From contig DJGH01000013.1 in NCBI GenBank assembly GCA_002431635.1, forward strand, positions 27,409-44,200: DNA of 16,792 bases. Direction: 5' to 3'. Made by a program: the position numbers and the translations under genes. Of the stretch, positions 1 to 6,862 are shown in pieces; position 1 is the stretch's first letter, and each line of letters opens with the position of its first letter. The DNA comes from Petrotoga sp. UBA5851. GTDB taxonomy: Bacteria; Thermotogota; Thermotogae; Petrotogales; Petrotogaceae. The notes under the pieces are model-generated. The model had not been told where the DNA came from and ran no database searches. It saw only the letters and a list, made by a program, of their open reading frames with translations.

Positions 1-2
1 AA

Positions 3-653
3 GTAATTGGAGATAGTTCTCAGGCAATTCAGATAATAAAAGATATATATACTGAGTATTCTGATAATATAAAAATTTTATATGAATATATTGTTATGAG
101 CTATCAGAATGAAGATTATAAAAAGGCAACAGATCTATACGAAAACTACATAAAATTAGGTGAAAGTGCCGATGAGATACATCTCATTGCAGCAAAATCA
201 TACCTTAATTTAGAAAACAAAGATAAAGCCAGGGAGCTCGCATCAAGTATAACTAAAAGTTCGGGAAGAAAGAATATTTTAGCTTCTACATACGAACTTT
301 TAGGAGATATTGCCCAGACTAATGTTCAAAAGATCAATTACTATAAGCTTTCTCTTGAGTATGATGAGAAAAACGGACTTATATGGAGTAAGCTGGGGGT
401 TTCATATTTGCAGGAAGACAGAAAAGAAAATGCTCAGCTTGCAAGAGTCATACTCAATAAAGCACTTTCGTTATATCCCAATCAGCCTGAGATTAGAGCA
501 GAACTTGATAATCTGCAGAGGGATATAAAGATTAAAGGAGTCATGGTTTACATTCTTCCGCTTCTGGGGATAGTAATTGGAGGTATAACGGTAATGATAG
601 TACTGGAAAAACGCAAAAAAAACAAGGAGTATGAAGAAATGCTAAAAAAATAA
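3..653 (+). CDS. TPR-repeat protein with C-terminal membrane anchor (5' partial)
   Basis: The reading frame is open from base 3 to the stop at 651-653, so the gene begins before the window. The first ATG at 96 is internal, because coding sequence continues upstream of it without a stop or a ribosome binding site. The visible part is helix-rich with tetratricopeptide-like repeats (for example YKKATDLYENYIKLGES and IWSKLGVSYLQEDRKE). One hydrophobic segment near the end (MVYILPLLGIVIGGITVMIVL) is followed by a lysine-rich tail, which suggests a C-terminal membrane anchor. TPR proteins generally act as protein-binding scaffolds; the specific partner is unknown. The stop is 15 bases before thyX, so the two are probably cotranscribed. 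The exact family is not recognised. Confidence 0.75.
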   Translation, partial: VIGDSSQAIQIIKDIYTEYSDNIKILYEYIVMSYQNEDYKKATDLYENYIKLGESADEIHLIAAKSYLNLENKDKARELASSITKSSGRKNILASTYELLGDIAQTNVQKINYYKLSLEYDEKNGLIWSKLGVSYLQEDRKENAQLARVILNKALSLYPNQPEIRAELDNLQRDIKIKGVMVYILPLLGIVIGGITVMIVLEKRKKNKEYEEMLKK

Positions 654-668
654 GTGAGGTAGGCATTC

Positions 669-1370
669 ATGCAGGAGATAAAATGTAGTATTCTGGATAA
701 AGGTTTTGTGACTCTTATAGATATGATGGGTGACGATTTTTCAGCCGTTAAAGCAGCAAGGGTTTCATATGCAAAAGAGCAGTCTTCTGATATTGAAAGA
801 GACAGAGCACTGATAGAGTATCTTATGAAAAATAAGCACGAATCACCTTTTGAACACATAACGCTTACTTTTCATGTGAAATGTCCTATTTTCGTTGCCA
901 GGCAGTGGCTGAGACACCGAATAGGAAATTCTTACAATGAGATCAGCAGAAGGTATACTACCAAATACAGTGAGGAGTTTTACCTGCCTGACCACATAAG
1001 AGTACAAGACGAGGAAAACCGTCAAAGTTCATATATATGTGAGGATGATAACAAAAAAGAACAGGCTTTGTTGCTTATTGAAGAAAGTTATAAGAATGCA
1101 TATGAAACATATCAGAAGCTTTTAAAATTGGGTATTGCAAGAGAAATGGCCAGAATAGTCCTTCCTGTGGGAGAGTATACTCAGTTTTATTGGACATCGA
1201 ATATAAGATCGATTATGCATTTTTTAAATCTGAGGGCAGATGGGCATGCACAGTATGAAATCCAGCTGTATGCAAAGGCTATAGCGGAAATTTTTAATAA
1301 GGTATGTCCTCTTTCTTATACCGCCTTCTTAAAGTATTCCTATACAGGTAATATTCTCAAGGAGGTTTAG
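669..1370 (+). CDS. thyX: Flavin-dependent thymidylate synthase ThyX
   Basis: ThyX makes dTMP from dUMP with FAD, NADPH and methylenetetrahydrofolate, replacing ThyA in de novo thymidylate synthesis in the cytoplasm. The protein is 233 aa, normal for the family. It has the family landmarks ESPFEHITLTFHVKCPIFVARQW (about residues 58-80), the RHR signature starting at residue 82, and the NLRADGHAQYEIQ segment near the C terminus. Overall it follows the T. maritima enzyme closely, as far as I recall that sequence. One oddity: the usual motif has seven residues between RHR and the conserved Ser, whereas here there are eight (R82-H83-R84 to S93). A GTGAGGT ribosome binding site lies about 7 bases before the ATG. 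It sits between a TPR gene and the DRTGG cassette in one operon. Confidence 0.96.
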   Translation: MQEIKCSILDKGFVTLIDMMGDDFSAVKAARVSYAKEQSSDIERDRALIEYLMKNKHESPFEHITLTFHVKCPIFVARQWLRHRIGNSYNEISRRYTTKYSEEFYLPDHIRVQDEENRQSSYICEDDNKKEQALLLIEESYKNAYETYQKLLKLGIAREMARIVLPVGEYTQFYWTSNIRSIMHFLNLRADGHAQYEIQLYAKAIAEIFNKVCPLSYTAFLKYSYTGNILKEV

Positions 1371-1376
1371 CCGATC

Positions 1377-1760
1377 TTGAAAATACTTCAGATATTGAAA
1401 CTACTTAATGCGGAAGCTGTCTTTATGCCTCCGGGTTCTGATGAGTATGAGATAGAGTATTCCGGTGCTGCAGATCTTATGAGTGATTTTCTTGCTTTTT
1501 CAAGAGAACATATGCTTCTTATAACCGGACTTACGAGTCCACAAACCATAACTACCGCTGCAGTGATAGGTGCAAACGGGGTTATTTTTGTGCGTGGAAA
1601 GGAAATACCCCCTGAAGTTTTAAAAACCGCTCAAGAGCTTGATATTCCTATTCTCAAGACAAGTATTTCAATGTATATTGCATGCGCTATTTTGTATAAA
1701 AACGGCATTAAAGATGCTATGGGAACAGACAGGTTTTTGGATAATGGGGATACTTTATAA
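1377..1760 (+). CDS. DRTGG-domain protein (first copy)
   Basis: This small 127 aa protein resembles stand-alone DRTGG-domain proteins, a fold also found inside phosphotransacetylases and CBS-PPase proteins. Such domains are thought to be regulatory or ligand-binding; no catalytic role is established. Supporting features are the GSDEYEIEYSGAADLMSDFL start, the strand-turn pattern HMLLITGLTSPQTITTAAVI, and the GVIFVRGKEIPPEVLKTAQE segment. The start is TTG at 1377, chosen because AAGGAGGT at 1359-1366 lies 10 bases upstream and thyX stops at 1370. Its stop overlaps the next start by one base (TAATG), which suggests translational coupling with the CBS-ATPase. It is a divergent paralogue of the gene at 2715. 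The exact function is unknown. Confidence 0.8.
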   Translation: MKILQILKLLNAEAVFMPPGSDEYEIEYSGAADLMSDFLAFSREHMLLITGLTSPQTITTAAVIGANGVIFVRGKEIPPEVLKTAQELDIPILKTSISMYIACAILYKNGIKDAMGTDRFLDNGDTL

Positions 1761-2701
1761 TGCAAAATGATGTTGAAAAATTAGTTGAAATGCTTTCAAA
1801 GGTATTTTCGAACACAAAAATTAAAGAAATAATGACAAGGCCTCCTATAGTTGTTACTCAGGAGACCAAGATTAAGTATGTTAAGGATATAATGCGTATA
1901 AAAGGGATCTCAGGAATGCCTGTTATCGCACCTGGGTTTAAGCTGGTAGGTATAATAAGTATAGAAGATATAATAAGAGTATTTGAAAACGGAAGTTTTG
2001 ATGACAGGGTAAATAAATGGATGACTCCGGATCCTGTGTATCTTAAGGAAGATGAAATGCTTCTTCACTTTCTTCAGGTTAATGAAGATCTGAAATACGG
2101 AAGATACCCGGTGGTAAACAATGACCACAAAGTAGTAGGAGTAGTTACAAAGCTTGATATTTTAAGCTGGATGTTTAAAAAGCTCGGGTATATATATGTT
2201 CATGATGAAAGAAGAGAAAAAGCTTTGAATAAGAAGTATATGTCAACCATAACCGGAGAGCTCCTTGATAAAGAAGGAGTCGATTTTTCATATAAAATAG
2301 ACTACGATTCGGTCGAAATGATAGGAGCCGCCGCGACACGCCTTAAAAAATTTCTTAAGGAGAAAAAGATACAGGAAGATATAATAAGGAAAATATCAAT
2401 TGCAACCTATGAGGCTGAAGCCAACGTTGTTATTCACAGCAGTTCGACGGGTAACGTATACTGTTGGATAAAGCAGGATCATATAAAAGTGTTAATAGAG
2501 GATTTCGGAAAAGGGATCGAAGATCTTGAACAGGCTATGAAAGAAGGATTTACCACAGCTCCGGATAACATAAAGGAAAAAGGGTTTGGTGCTGGAATGG
2601 GTCTTCCTAATATGAAAAGATTTTCTGACAGGATGACAATAGTATCAAGTATAGGTAAGGGAGTAAAAGTTGAAATTTTATACTATATAAAAGAAAAATA
2701 A
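1760..2701 (+). CDS. CBS-pair protein fused to anti-sigma/serine-kinase-like ATPase domain
   Basis: The 313 aa protein has two CBS domains (about residues 20-75 and 87-142), each with the typical IMTRPPIVV/WMTPDPVYL entry. It ends in a GHKL/HATPase domain (about 185-310) of the RsbW/SpoIIAB type. The ATP-site boxes are intact: an N box around E218-N222, a G1 box at D248 (DFGKG), and a G2 box at 275-282 (GFGAGMGL). CBS pairs usually bind adenine nucleotides, and RsbW-type domains phosphorylate serine on partner proteins or bind sigma factors. The likely role, by inference, is a kinase or anti-sigma switch sensing nucleotide charge. No anti-anti-sigma partner or sigma factor is visible nearby. 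It sits between two DRTGG genes in one operon. Confidence 0.88.
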   Translation: MQNDVEKLVEMLSKVFSNTKIKEIMTRPPIVVTQETKIKYVKDIMRIKGISGMPVIAPGFKLVGIISIEDIIRVFENGSFDDRVNKWMTPDPVYLKEDEMLLHFLQVNEDLKYGRYPVVNNDHKVVGVVTKLDILSWMFKKLGYIYVHDERREKALNKKYMSTITGELLDKEGVDFSYKIDYDSVEMIGAAATRLKKFLKEKKIQEDIIRKISIATYEAEANVVIHSSSTGNVYCWIKQDHIKVLIEDFGKGIEDLEQAMKEGFTTAPDNIKEKGFGAGMGLPNMKRFSDRMTIVSSIGKGVKVEILYYIKEK

Positions 2702-2714
2702 TCGGAGGGGGAAA

Positions 2715-3044
2715 ATGAAGCTTGAAAAAATAATAAAAGATCTTAATCTTAGGATTATTTCAGCTGGAAGCGACGATATCGAAATTATAAACGGTAATAT
2801 AGGGGATCTTCTCAGTGAGGTCATGCGTACCGCAAAACCAGACTCTGTTTGGATTACATATCAGACTCATCAAAATATTATTGCTGTAGCAGAAGTTGTC
2901 GGAATAAAAGCAATAATTATTCCTTACGGGCTGCATTACTCTGAAGATACCGCTGAAAAAGCCTGTGAGCATGGAATATATCTTTTGGAATCGGACGAAT
3001 CAGCTTTTGCTGTGAGTGGAAAGTTGTACGGATTAATAAGTTGA
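2715..3044 (+). CDS. DRTGG-domain protein (second copy)
   Basis: This 109 aa protein has the same layout as the product of the gene at 1377. It shares an N-terminal helix, a GSDDIEIINGNIGDLLSEVM segment, a VWITYQTHQNIIAVAEVVGI core and an AIIIPYGLHYSEDTAEKACE segment. The two are divergent paralogues rather than a recent duplication. A GGAGGGGG ribosome binding site lies just before the ATG. The stop is one base before the PHP gene start, so translation is probably coupled. It may bind a nucleotide or other small ligand and modulate the neighbouring ATPases; this is inference from family and context only. Confidence 0.78.
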   Translation: MKLEKIIKDLNLRIISAGSDDIEIINGNIGDLLSEVMRTAKPDSVWITYQTHQNIIAVAEVVGIKAIIIPYGLHYSEDTAEKACEHGIYLLESDESAFAVSGKLYGLIS

Positions 3045-3045
3045 T

Positions 3046-3771
3046 ATGGCCCTTTTCAATGCATCTTTTCATAATCACTCTGTTCTTTCACCATGCGCAG
3101 ATATAACCATGACACCGGAAGTGTATGCCCAAAAGCTCACGTATGCTGGGATAGACTGGATAGCACTTACCGATCATAACTCATGCAGGAATGTACGGAT
3201 CTTTGAACGACTGCTTTCTGAGCACGGAATACAGGTGCTTGCAGGAATAGAGGTTCAGACTAAGGAAGAAATCCACATTCTTTTTTATTTCAGCAGTTTT
3301 AAGGAGCTTGAGGAATTTTCAATGTATATTGAAGAAAGAGTCATTATCAAAGATTACGATCCTGAGAAGCTCGGATATCAGATAGAACTGAACGAAGAAG
3401 GTGAGTTCAATAATATTCTTTCATATCCTTATCTTGGTAGCGCATGCGATCTTTCACTTGAAGATGCAGTAAGAGCAGCAAGAAAATACGACTCGCTATG
3501 TGTGCCGGCACACATATTCAGATCTTTTGGTCTTATAACCCAGTTGGGTATACCGCCTGAAATTGAATTTGACGGGGTGGAGGTAAAAAATCCAAGGGAA
3601 TATGAGACAGCCAAAAAACTTGGTTTTTCAAGATTCCTGTTTGGAATGGATGCACATACTCCTGACGAACTCGAAGGAATAGCGTGCACAGTAGAAACTG
3701 AAAAAAGAGATTTTGAGCATTTAAAGACAGCGTTATATAAAGGTAAGGTGTTTCCGTTATGGCAACACTGA
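3046..3771 (+). CDS. PHP-domain metal-dependent phosphoesterase
   Basis: PHP proteins are trinuclear metal phosphoesterases, also found as DNA polymerase and histidinol-phosphatase domains. The 241 aa protein carries what looks like the full metal-ligand set: H9-x-H11, H44 (in LTDHN), E69 (GIEV), H77, H156 (PAH) and D202-x-H204 (GMDAH). It is therefore probably catalytically active. The substrate cannot be read from the sequence; a phosphoprotein or nucleotide phosphatase acting opposite the flanking ATPase/kinase-like proteins is an attractive guess. It starts one base after the upstream DRTGG gene and overlaps the downstream ATPase gene by 13 bases. Confidence 0.88.
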   Translation: MALFNASFHNHSVLSPCADITMTPEVYAQKLTYAGIDWIALTDHNSCRNVRIFERLLSEHGIQVLAGIEVQTKEEIHILFYFSSFKELEEFSMYIEERVIIKDYDPEKLGYQIELNEEGEFNNILSYPYLGSACDLSLEDAVRAARKYDSLCVPAHIFRSFGLITQLGIPPEIEFDGVEVKNPREYETAKKLGFSRFLFGMDAHTPDELEGIACTVETEKRDFEHLKTALYKGKVFPLWQH

Positions 3772-4301
3772 AGACTATTGCCGATCATATTATGGATATT
3801 TGTGAGAATGCTGTCCGTTCAAAGAGCAAACTTTGTGAACTTTACATTGATGAATATGAAACATCCTTTTTTTTCAGGATATCAGACAAAGGTATAGGAA
3901 TGGATGAGCAGGAAGTAAAAAAGGCGCTAGACCCGTTCTATACAACCAAAACCGAGCGCAGGAAGAAGTTCGGTATGGGTCTTCCTTTTTTGAAGTTTTC
4001 CAGTGAACTTACAGGCGGCAATTTTAAAATAACTTCAGAAAAAGGCTATGGTACTGTCGTAGAAGTTCTTTTTAAAAAAGACAGCATTGACTGCCAGCCG
4101 GTAGGAGACATTGCTCAGGCGATTTTTTCTGTAGTATATCTTGACCACGATACAGATTGGTATATTAAGAGAACCAAAAATAGTGAAGCTTATGAGATAA
4201 ACTCTTCAGATATGAAGAAAGAGTATGGAGAAACTTTTTTTTCGCCTTCATTTATGAAAAACATCAAAGATCTAATCATTTCATTAGAAAATGAGTTCTA
4301 A
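3759..4301 (+). CDS. Stand-alone histidine-kinase-like ATPase (HATPase_c)
   Basis: The 180 aa protein begins almost directly with an HATPase domain: N box DICENAVR (D13, N17), G1 box DKGIGM (D43), the DPFYTTK F-box-like segment (D58) and a G2 box FGMGL (71-75). It lacks a dimerisation/phosphoacceptor helix with a histidine, a sensor domain and a receiver, so it is not a classical sensor kinase. The C-terminal 80 residues (with YLDHDTDWYIKRTK) are not recognised. The ATG lies 13 bases inside the PHP gene, which suggests tight coupling of the two products. Related ATPases are known next to [FeFe]-hydrogenase genes in anaerobes, but none is seen here. Confidence 0.82.
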   Translation: MATLKTIADHIMDICENAVRSKSKLCELYIDEYETSFFFRISDKGIGMDEQEVKKALDPFYTTKTERRKKFGMGLPFLKFSSELTGGNFKITSEKGYGTVVEVLFKKDSIDCQPVGDIAQAIFSVVYLDHDTDWYIKRTKNSEAYEINSSDMKKEYGETFFSPSFMKNIKDLIISLENEF

Positions 4302-4361
4302 GGATTATTTAAGAACGCAGAGTTAAAATCAGATATCATCTATCAATAACGGGAGGAAAGT

Positions 4362-6626
4362 ATGACAAAAAAGATATTTCTTGTAGCAGTGCTCTGCCTT
4401 TCTGTGTTTACTGCTTTTTCGATAACTAAACTCCAGAAAATTGAGTACAGCGAAAATATTTCGTATGCAGCATCGGAAATTAGCAGAATTTTTGAAAACT
4501 ATGAGATAAAAGAAGGTAATATGGTTGGTGAGATAGATGTAAAACTGGCAATAAAGCAGATAATGGATCTGGGATACTTCACATCCATGGACTTTGAACT
4601 CAATAACGATACGGGAGTATTGTTATTTAAAATTAAATCCAATCCCTTTGTAAAGGAATACAAGATAAAGTACATCGGAGATAAACTGATTGAAGAAGCT
4701 GTTCTTGCCTCACTTATCGAAGTTAAGAAAAATCTGCCCCTGAATCTGAAAGAGTATAAAAACTCTCTTATAAATATTCAGACGGCATATCAGTCAAAAG
4801 GCTATCAGTTTATAAATCTCAGTTCGAACATTTTAATTGATGGAGAAAGCTTTACCATGCAAGCAACCTCCGTAAATAATAAAATGAGTCAAGATGGTGA
4901 ACTGGTATTCATTGTAGAAGAGCTTCCCCTTTGGGATATAGTGCTTGAAGGCGAGACATGTGCTTTAGATAAGTCTGCTTTAAAGAAAAAACTTGGATTT
5001 TCTTTCAGGAAAGATTATGAAGAAGCTTTTTTTCTTTTCAGACCACAGGCAAAAGAAACATATCCTACTATTGAAAAACTTCAGGCGTTATATTCGGCGC
5101 TTGTTCAGACCGGATATTTTGGAGAAGAAACAAGCGTAGACTTTGCAGCGACAAAGAATGAAAAAAGCGGAACAAATGCCATAAATATAGTAATCGGAGG
5201 AAAACTCAGGCAGATAGTGGACCAAGATATACAGGTAAAAAATATAAAATTTTCCGGAAATCAATCTCTTGAATTTTTTAAACTACAGGATACAGTAAAA
5301 AAGAACATGAATATTGAAGATTCTGTATCAAACATTGAGCTTCTGAGAAGCCTTGATGCCATTAGAGAGTTGTATAAAAGTGAAGGATATCTTTTTGTAG
5401 AGGCAGATGTTTCTTATGAGCAGAGTAATTCAGAACTTACATACATAATAACTGAAAAGCGTTACGGAGATATCAATATCACAAAAGAAGCCACAAGTCA
5501 GACCAAAGACTACCTTCTAAATTCTTTTGTTAAGATAGGCAAGGGAGATAAGATAACCCAGAAATCTCTTCAGGATACATATTATGGTTTTATGGGGACA
5601 GGTTTTTTTAAGAATGTCGATATAGTACCTGTATCAATGGATGAAACAACTGTTTCTTTCAAAATATCTCCATATGAAAACGATAAGCCAAGTAAGATGA
5701 TATTTAATTTTAACTGGACAAGTCCTGAGAATAAGCCTTTCTATTTCGGATTCAGCGGAGGTACAGAAATAAAATGGGCTAATCTTTTCGGAGCCGGGCA
5801 CACAGTCTCGGTAAAAGGTCAAGTTACACCTCTTTCAGAGTATTATGAAGGTTCTTTTGGCTATAATGTTATGAAGCTTAATCAGACCAAGCTTGATCTT
5901 GGTATTGAGATGGGAGCTTTATTCACACCCAAAGGAAAGTATGAAGATACTATAAACGCAACTGTTTCTGTTCAGACGGGAATTAAGTTGTCTCCTAGTT
6001 ATAATATTTCAGATTTTTCATATATTACCAATTATCTATCCTACGACCATTATATGATGCAAAATTCCCAGGTGACCATTGACAGAGGCTCAGGTTCTTT
6101 AGGATACAGCTATATAAGACTTGACAGCCCAAGCAGGCCGTACAATGGAGAGTATCTCTCAATTGCTGGTTTTGGCGGATTTGACCTTGTTGATTTTTCG
6201 AAAAGCTACTATGGGGGCGGAATAGAAGGGAAACTCTTTAAAAGCCTTTATAAGTTTACTTTTGGAGCAAGGGTAAAAGTCGGACATGTTATAGATAACG
6301 GAGGCTTATACAGTTATTCGGTAGGTGGAATGAGTACTGTCAGAGGATATGATTTTGGTGAGCGAAAAGGAGACAGCACCCTATTATTTAACACCGAACT
6401 GGCTTTTGAACTCATAAAACAGCCTCTGCCTATAGATTTATTTGTTTTTTATGATATAGGAAATGCGGATAACAACTACTCCAAACTAATTAACAACACC
6501 ATCTCTTCAGCTGGTATAGGCGCTAAAATAACAGTACCCATGCTAGGACAGGTTAGATTTGAATATCTGTATAAAATAAATGATAATAAATGGGTAGGTT
6601 CATTTGGATTCGGACCGGTTTTTTGA
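4362..6626 (+). CDS. bamA: Outer membrane assembly protein, BamA/Omp85 family
   Basis: BamA inserts beta-barrel proteins into the outer membrane. The 754 aa protein has a signal peptide (MTKKIFLVAVLCLSVFTAFS), a periplasmic region of several POTRA-like repeats up to about residue 440 (for example VKNIKFSGNQSLEFFKLQ and FMGTGFFKNVDIVPV), and a C-terminal barrel from about residue 445. The barrel carries the diagnostic loop motif VRGY at residues 660-663 and ends in a terminal Phe, as outer membrane barrels do. The ribosome binding site is GGGAGGAAAG. The 60 bases before it show no convincing promoter or terminator. Its 3' end overlaps the putative promoter, and possibly the 5' arm, of the downstream riboswitch. 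TamA is the main alternative, but its presence as an Omp85 in a diderm is secure. Confidence 0.9.
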   Translation: MTKKIFLVAVLCLSVFTAFSITKLQKIEYSENISYAASEISRIFENYEIKEGNMVGEIDVKLAIKQIMDLGYFTSMDFELNNDTGVLLFKIKSNPFVKEYKIKYIGDKLIEEAVLASLIEVKKNLPLNLKEYKNSLINIQTAYQSKGYQFINLSSNILIDGESFTMQATSVNNKMSQDGELVFIVEELPLWDIVLEGETCALDKSALKKKLGFSFRKDYEEAFFLFRPQAKETYPTIEKLQALYSALVQTGYFGEETSVDFAATKNEKSGTNAINIVIGGKLRQIVDQDIQVKNIKFSGNQSLEFFKLQDTVKKNMNIEDSVSNIELLRSLDAIRELYKSEGYLFVEADVSYEQSNSELTYIITEKRYGDINITKEATSQTKDYLLNSFVKIGKGDKITQKSLQDTYYGFMGTGFFKNVDIVPVSMDETTVSFKISPYENDKPSKMIFNFNWTSPENKPFYFGFSGGTEIKWANLFGAGHTVSVKGQVTPLSEYYEGSFGYNVMKLNQTKLDLGIEMGALFTPKGKYEDTINATVSVQTGIKLSPSYNISDFSYITNYLSYDHYMMQNSQVTIDRGSGSLGYSYIRLDSPSRPYNGEYLSIAGFGGFDLVDFSKSYYGGGIEGKLFKSLYKFTFGARVKVGHVIDNGGLYSYSVGGMSTVRGYDFGERKGDSTLLFNTELAFELIKQPLPIDLFVFYDIGNADNNYSKLINNTISSAGIGAKITVPMLGQVRFEYLYKINDNKWVGSFGFGPVF
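6559..6587 (+). promoter_or_regulatory. Putative sigma-70-type promoter for the riboswitch-btuFCD transcript
   Basis: A -35 box TTGAAT (6559-6564) and a -10 box GATAAT (6582-6587) are separated by 17 bases, within the last codons of bamA. Transcription would begin near 6594 and so include the whole riboswitch. It was found by eye only; AT-rich coding sequence can give such matches by chance. Confidence 0.4.
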
Positions 6627-6790
6627 TAATACTAAAAAATATATAAATAAGCATAATAAAGGGAAAACGGTTAAATTCCGTTACGGTGCCGCCACCGTGT
6701 TTGAGGACGAACTCCACAATTGCCACTGCATAGGGAAGGCGTGGAAAGTAGAATGATCCATCAGTCGGGATACCTTTATATGCCTGTACT
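6617..6790 (+). promoter_or_regulatory. Cobalamin (adenosylcobalamin) riboswitch
   Basis: The conserved blocks occur in the right order and spacing. AAAGGGAA is at 6658-6665, and GGTTAAATTCC at 6669-6679. The P5 hairpin ACGGTG/CACCGT closes a CCGC loop (6683-6698). GCCACTG is at 6722-6728, GGGAAGGC at 6733-6740, and AGTCGGGATACC at 6763-6774. These match the coenzyme B12 riboswitch consensus. The 5' limit is uncertain: the GGT that pairs with the 3' ACC may be at 6617-6619, overlapping the last codons of bamA. A competing helix is also possible, between 6651-6662 and 6773-6783. It lies directly upstream of btuFCD, which confirms the transporter's substrate as a cobamide. Confidence 0.93.
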
Positions 6791-6818
6791 TCGCCATTCC
6801 TACGCGCCATAGGGGTGG

Positions 6819-6858
6819 TAAAGTTTTTGGGCAATGGCGTAATACTTTATATTGGAGG
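6819..6858 (+). promoter_or_regulatory. Putative riboswitch expression platform before the btuF start
   Basis: The stem TAAAGT (6819-6824) / ACTTTA (6844-6849) exposes a loop containing TGGCG (6835-6839). That loop is complementary to CGCCA at 6690-6694, in the P5 loop of the aptamer. This is the layout expected for the known L5-L13 kissing interaction. The stem ends five bases before the GGAGG ribosome binding site (6854-6858). No run of T follows, so control is more likely at translation initiation than by termination. An alternative hairpin, 6794-6801 with 6811-6818, is also possible. The base pairing is read by eye. Confidence 0.45.
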
Positions 6859-6862
6859 ATAT

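Noticed and set aside
4141..4165. TTGACC followed by TATTAA as a possible bamA promoter
   Set aside because: It is inside the ATPase coding sequence, about 200 bases before bamA, with a poor -10 box. Chance matches of this kind are common in AT-rich DNA.
4270..4285. CTAAT/ATTAG inverted repeat near the end of the ATPase gene as a terminator
   Set aside because: The stem is short and AT-only and is not followed by a run of T, so it would not terminate transcription.
6815..6862. GTG start that would extend BtuF by 16 codons
   Set aside because: It reads through the riboswitch expression platform, has no signal peptide at its N terminus and no ribosome binding site. ATG 6863 has GGAGG in front and starts a clean signal peptide.
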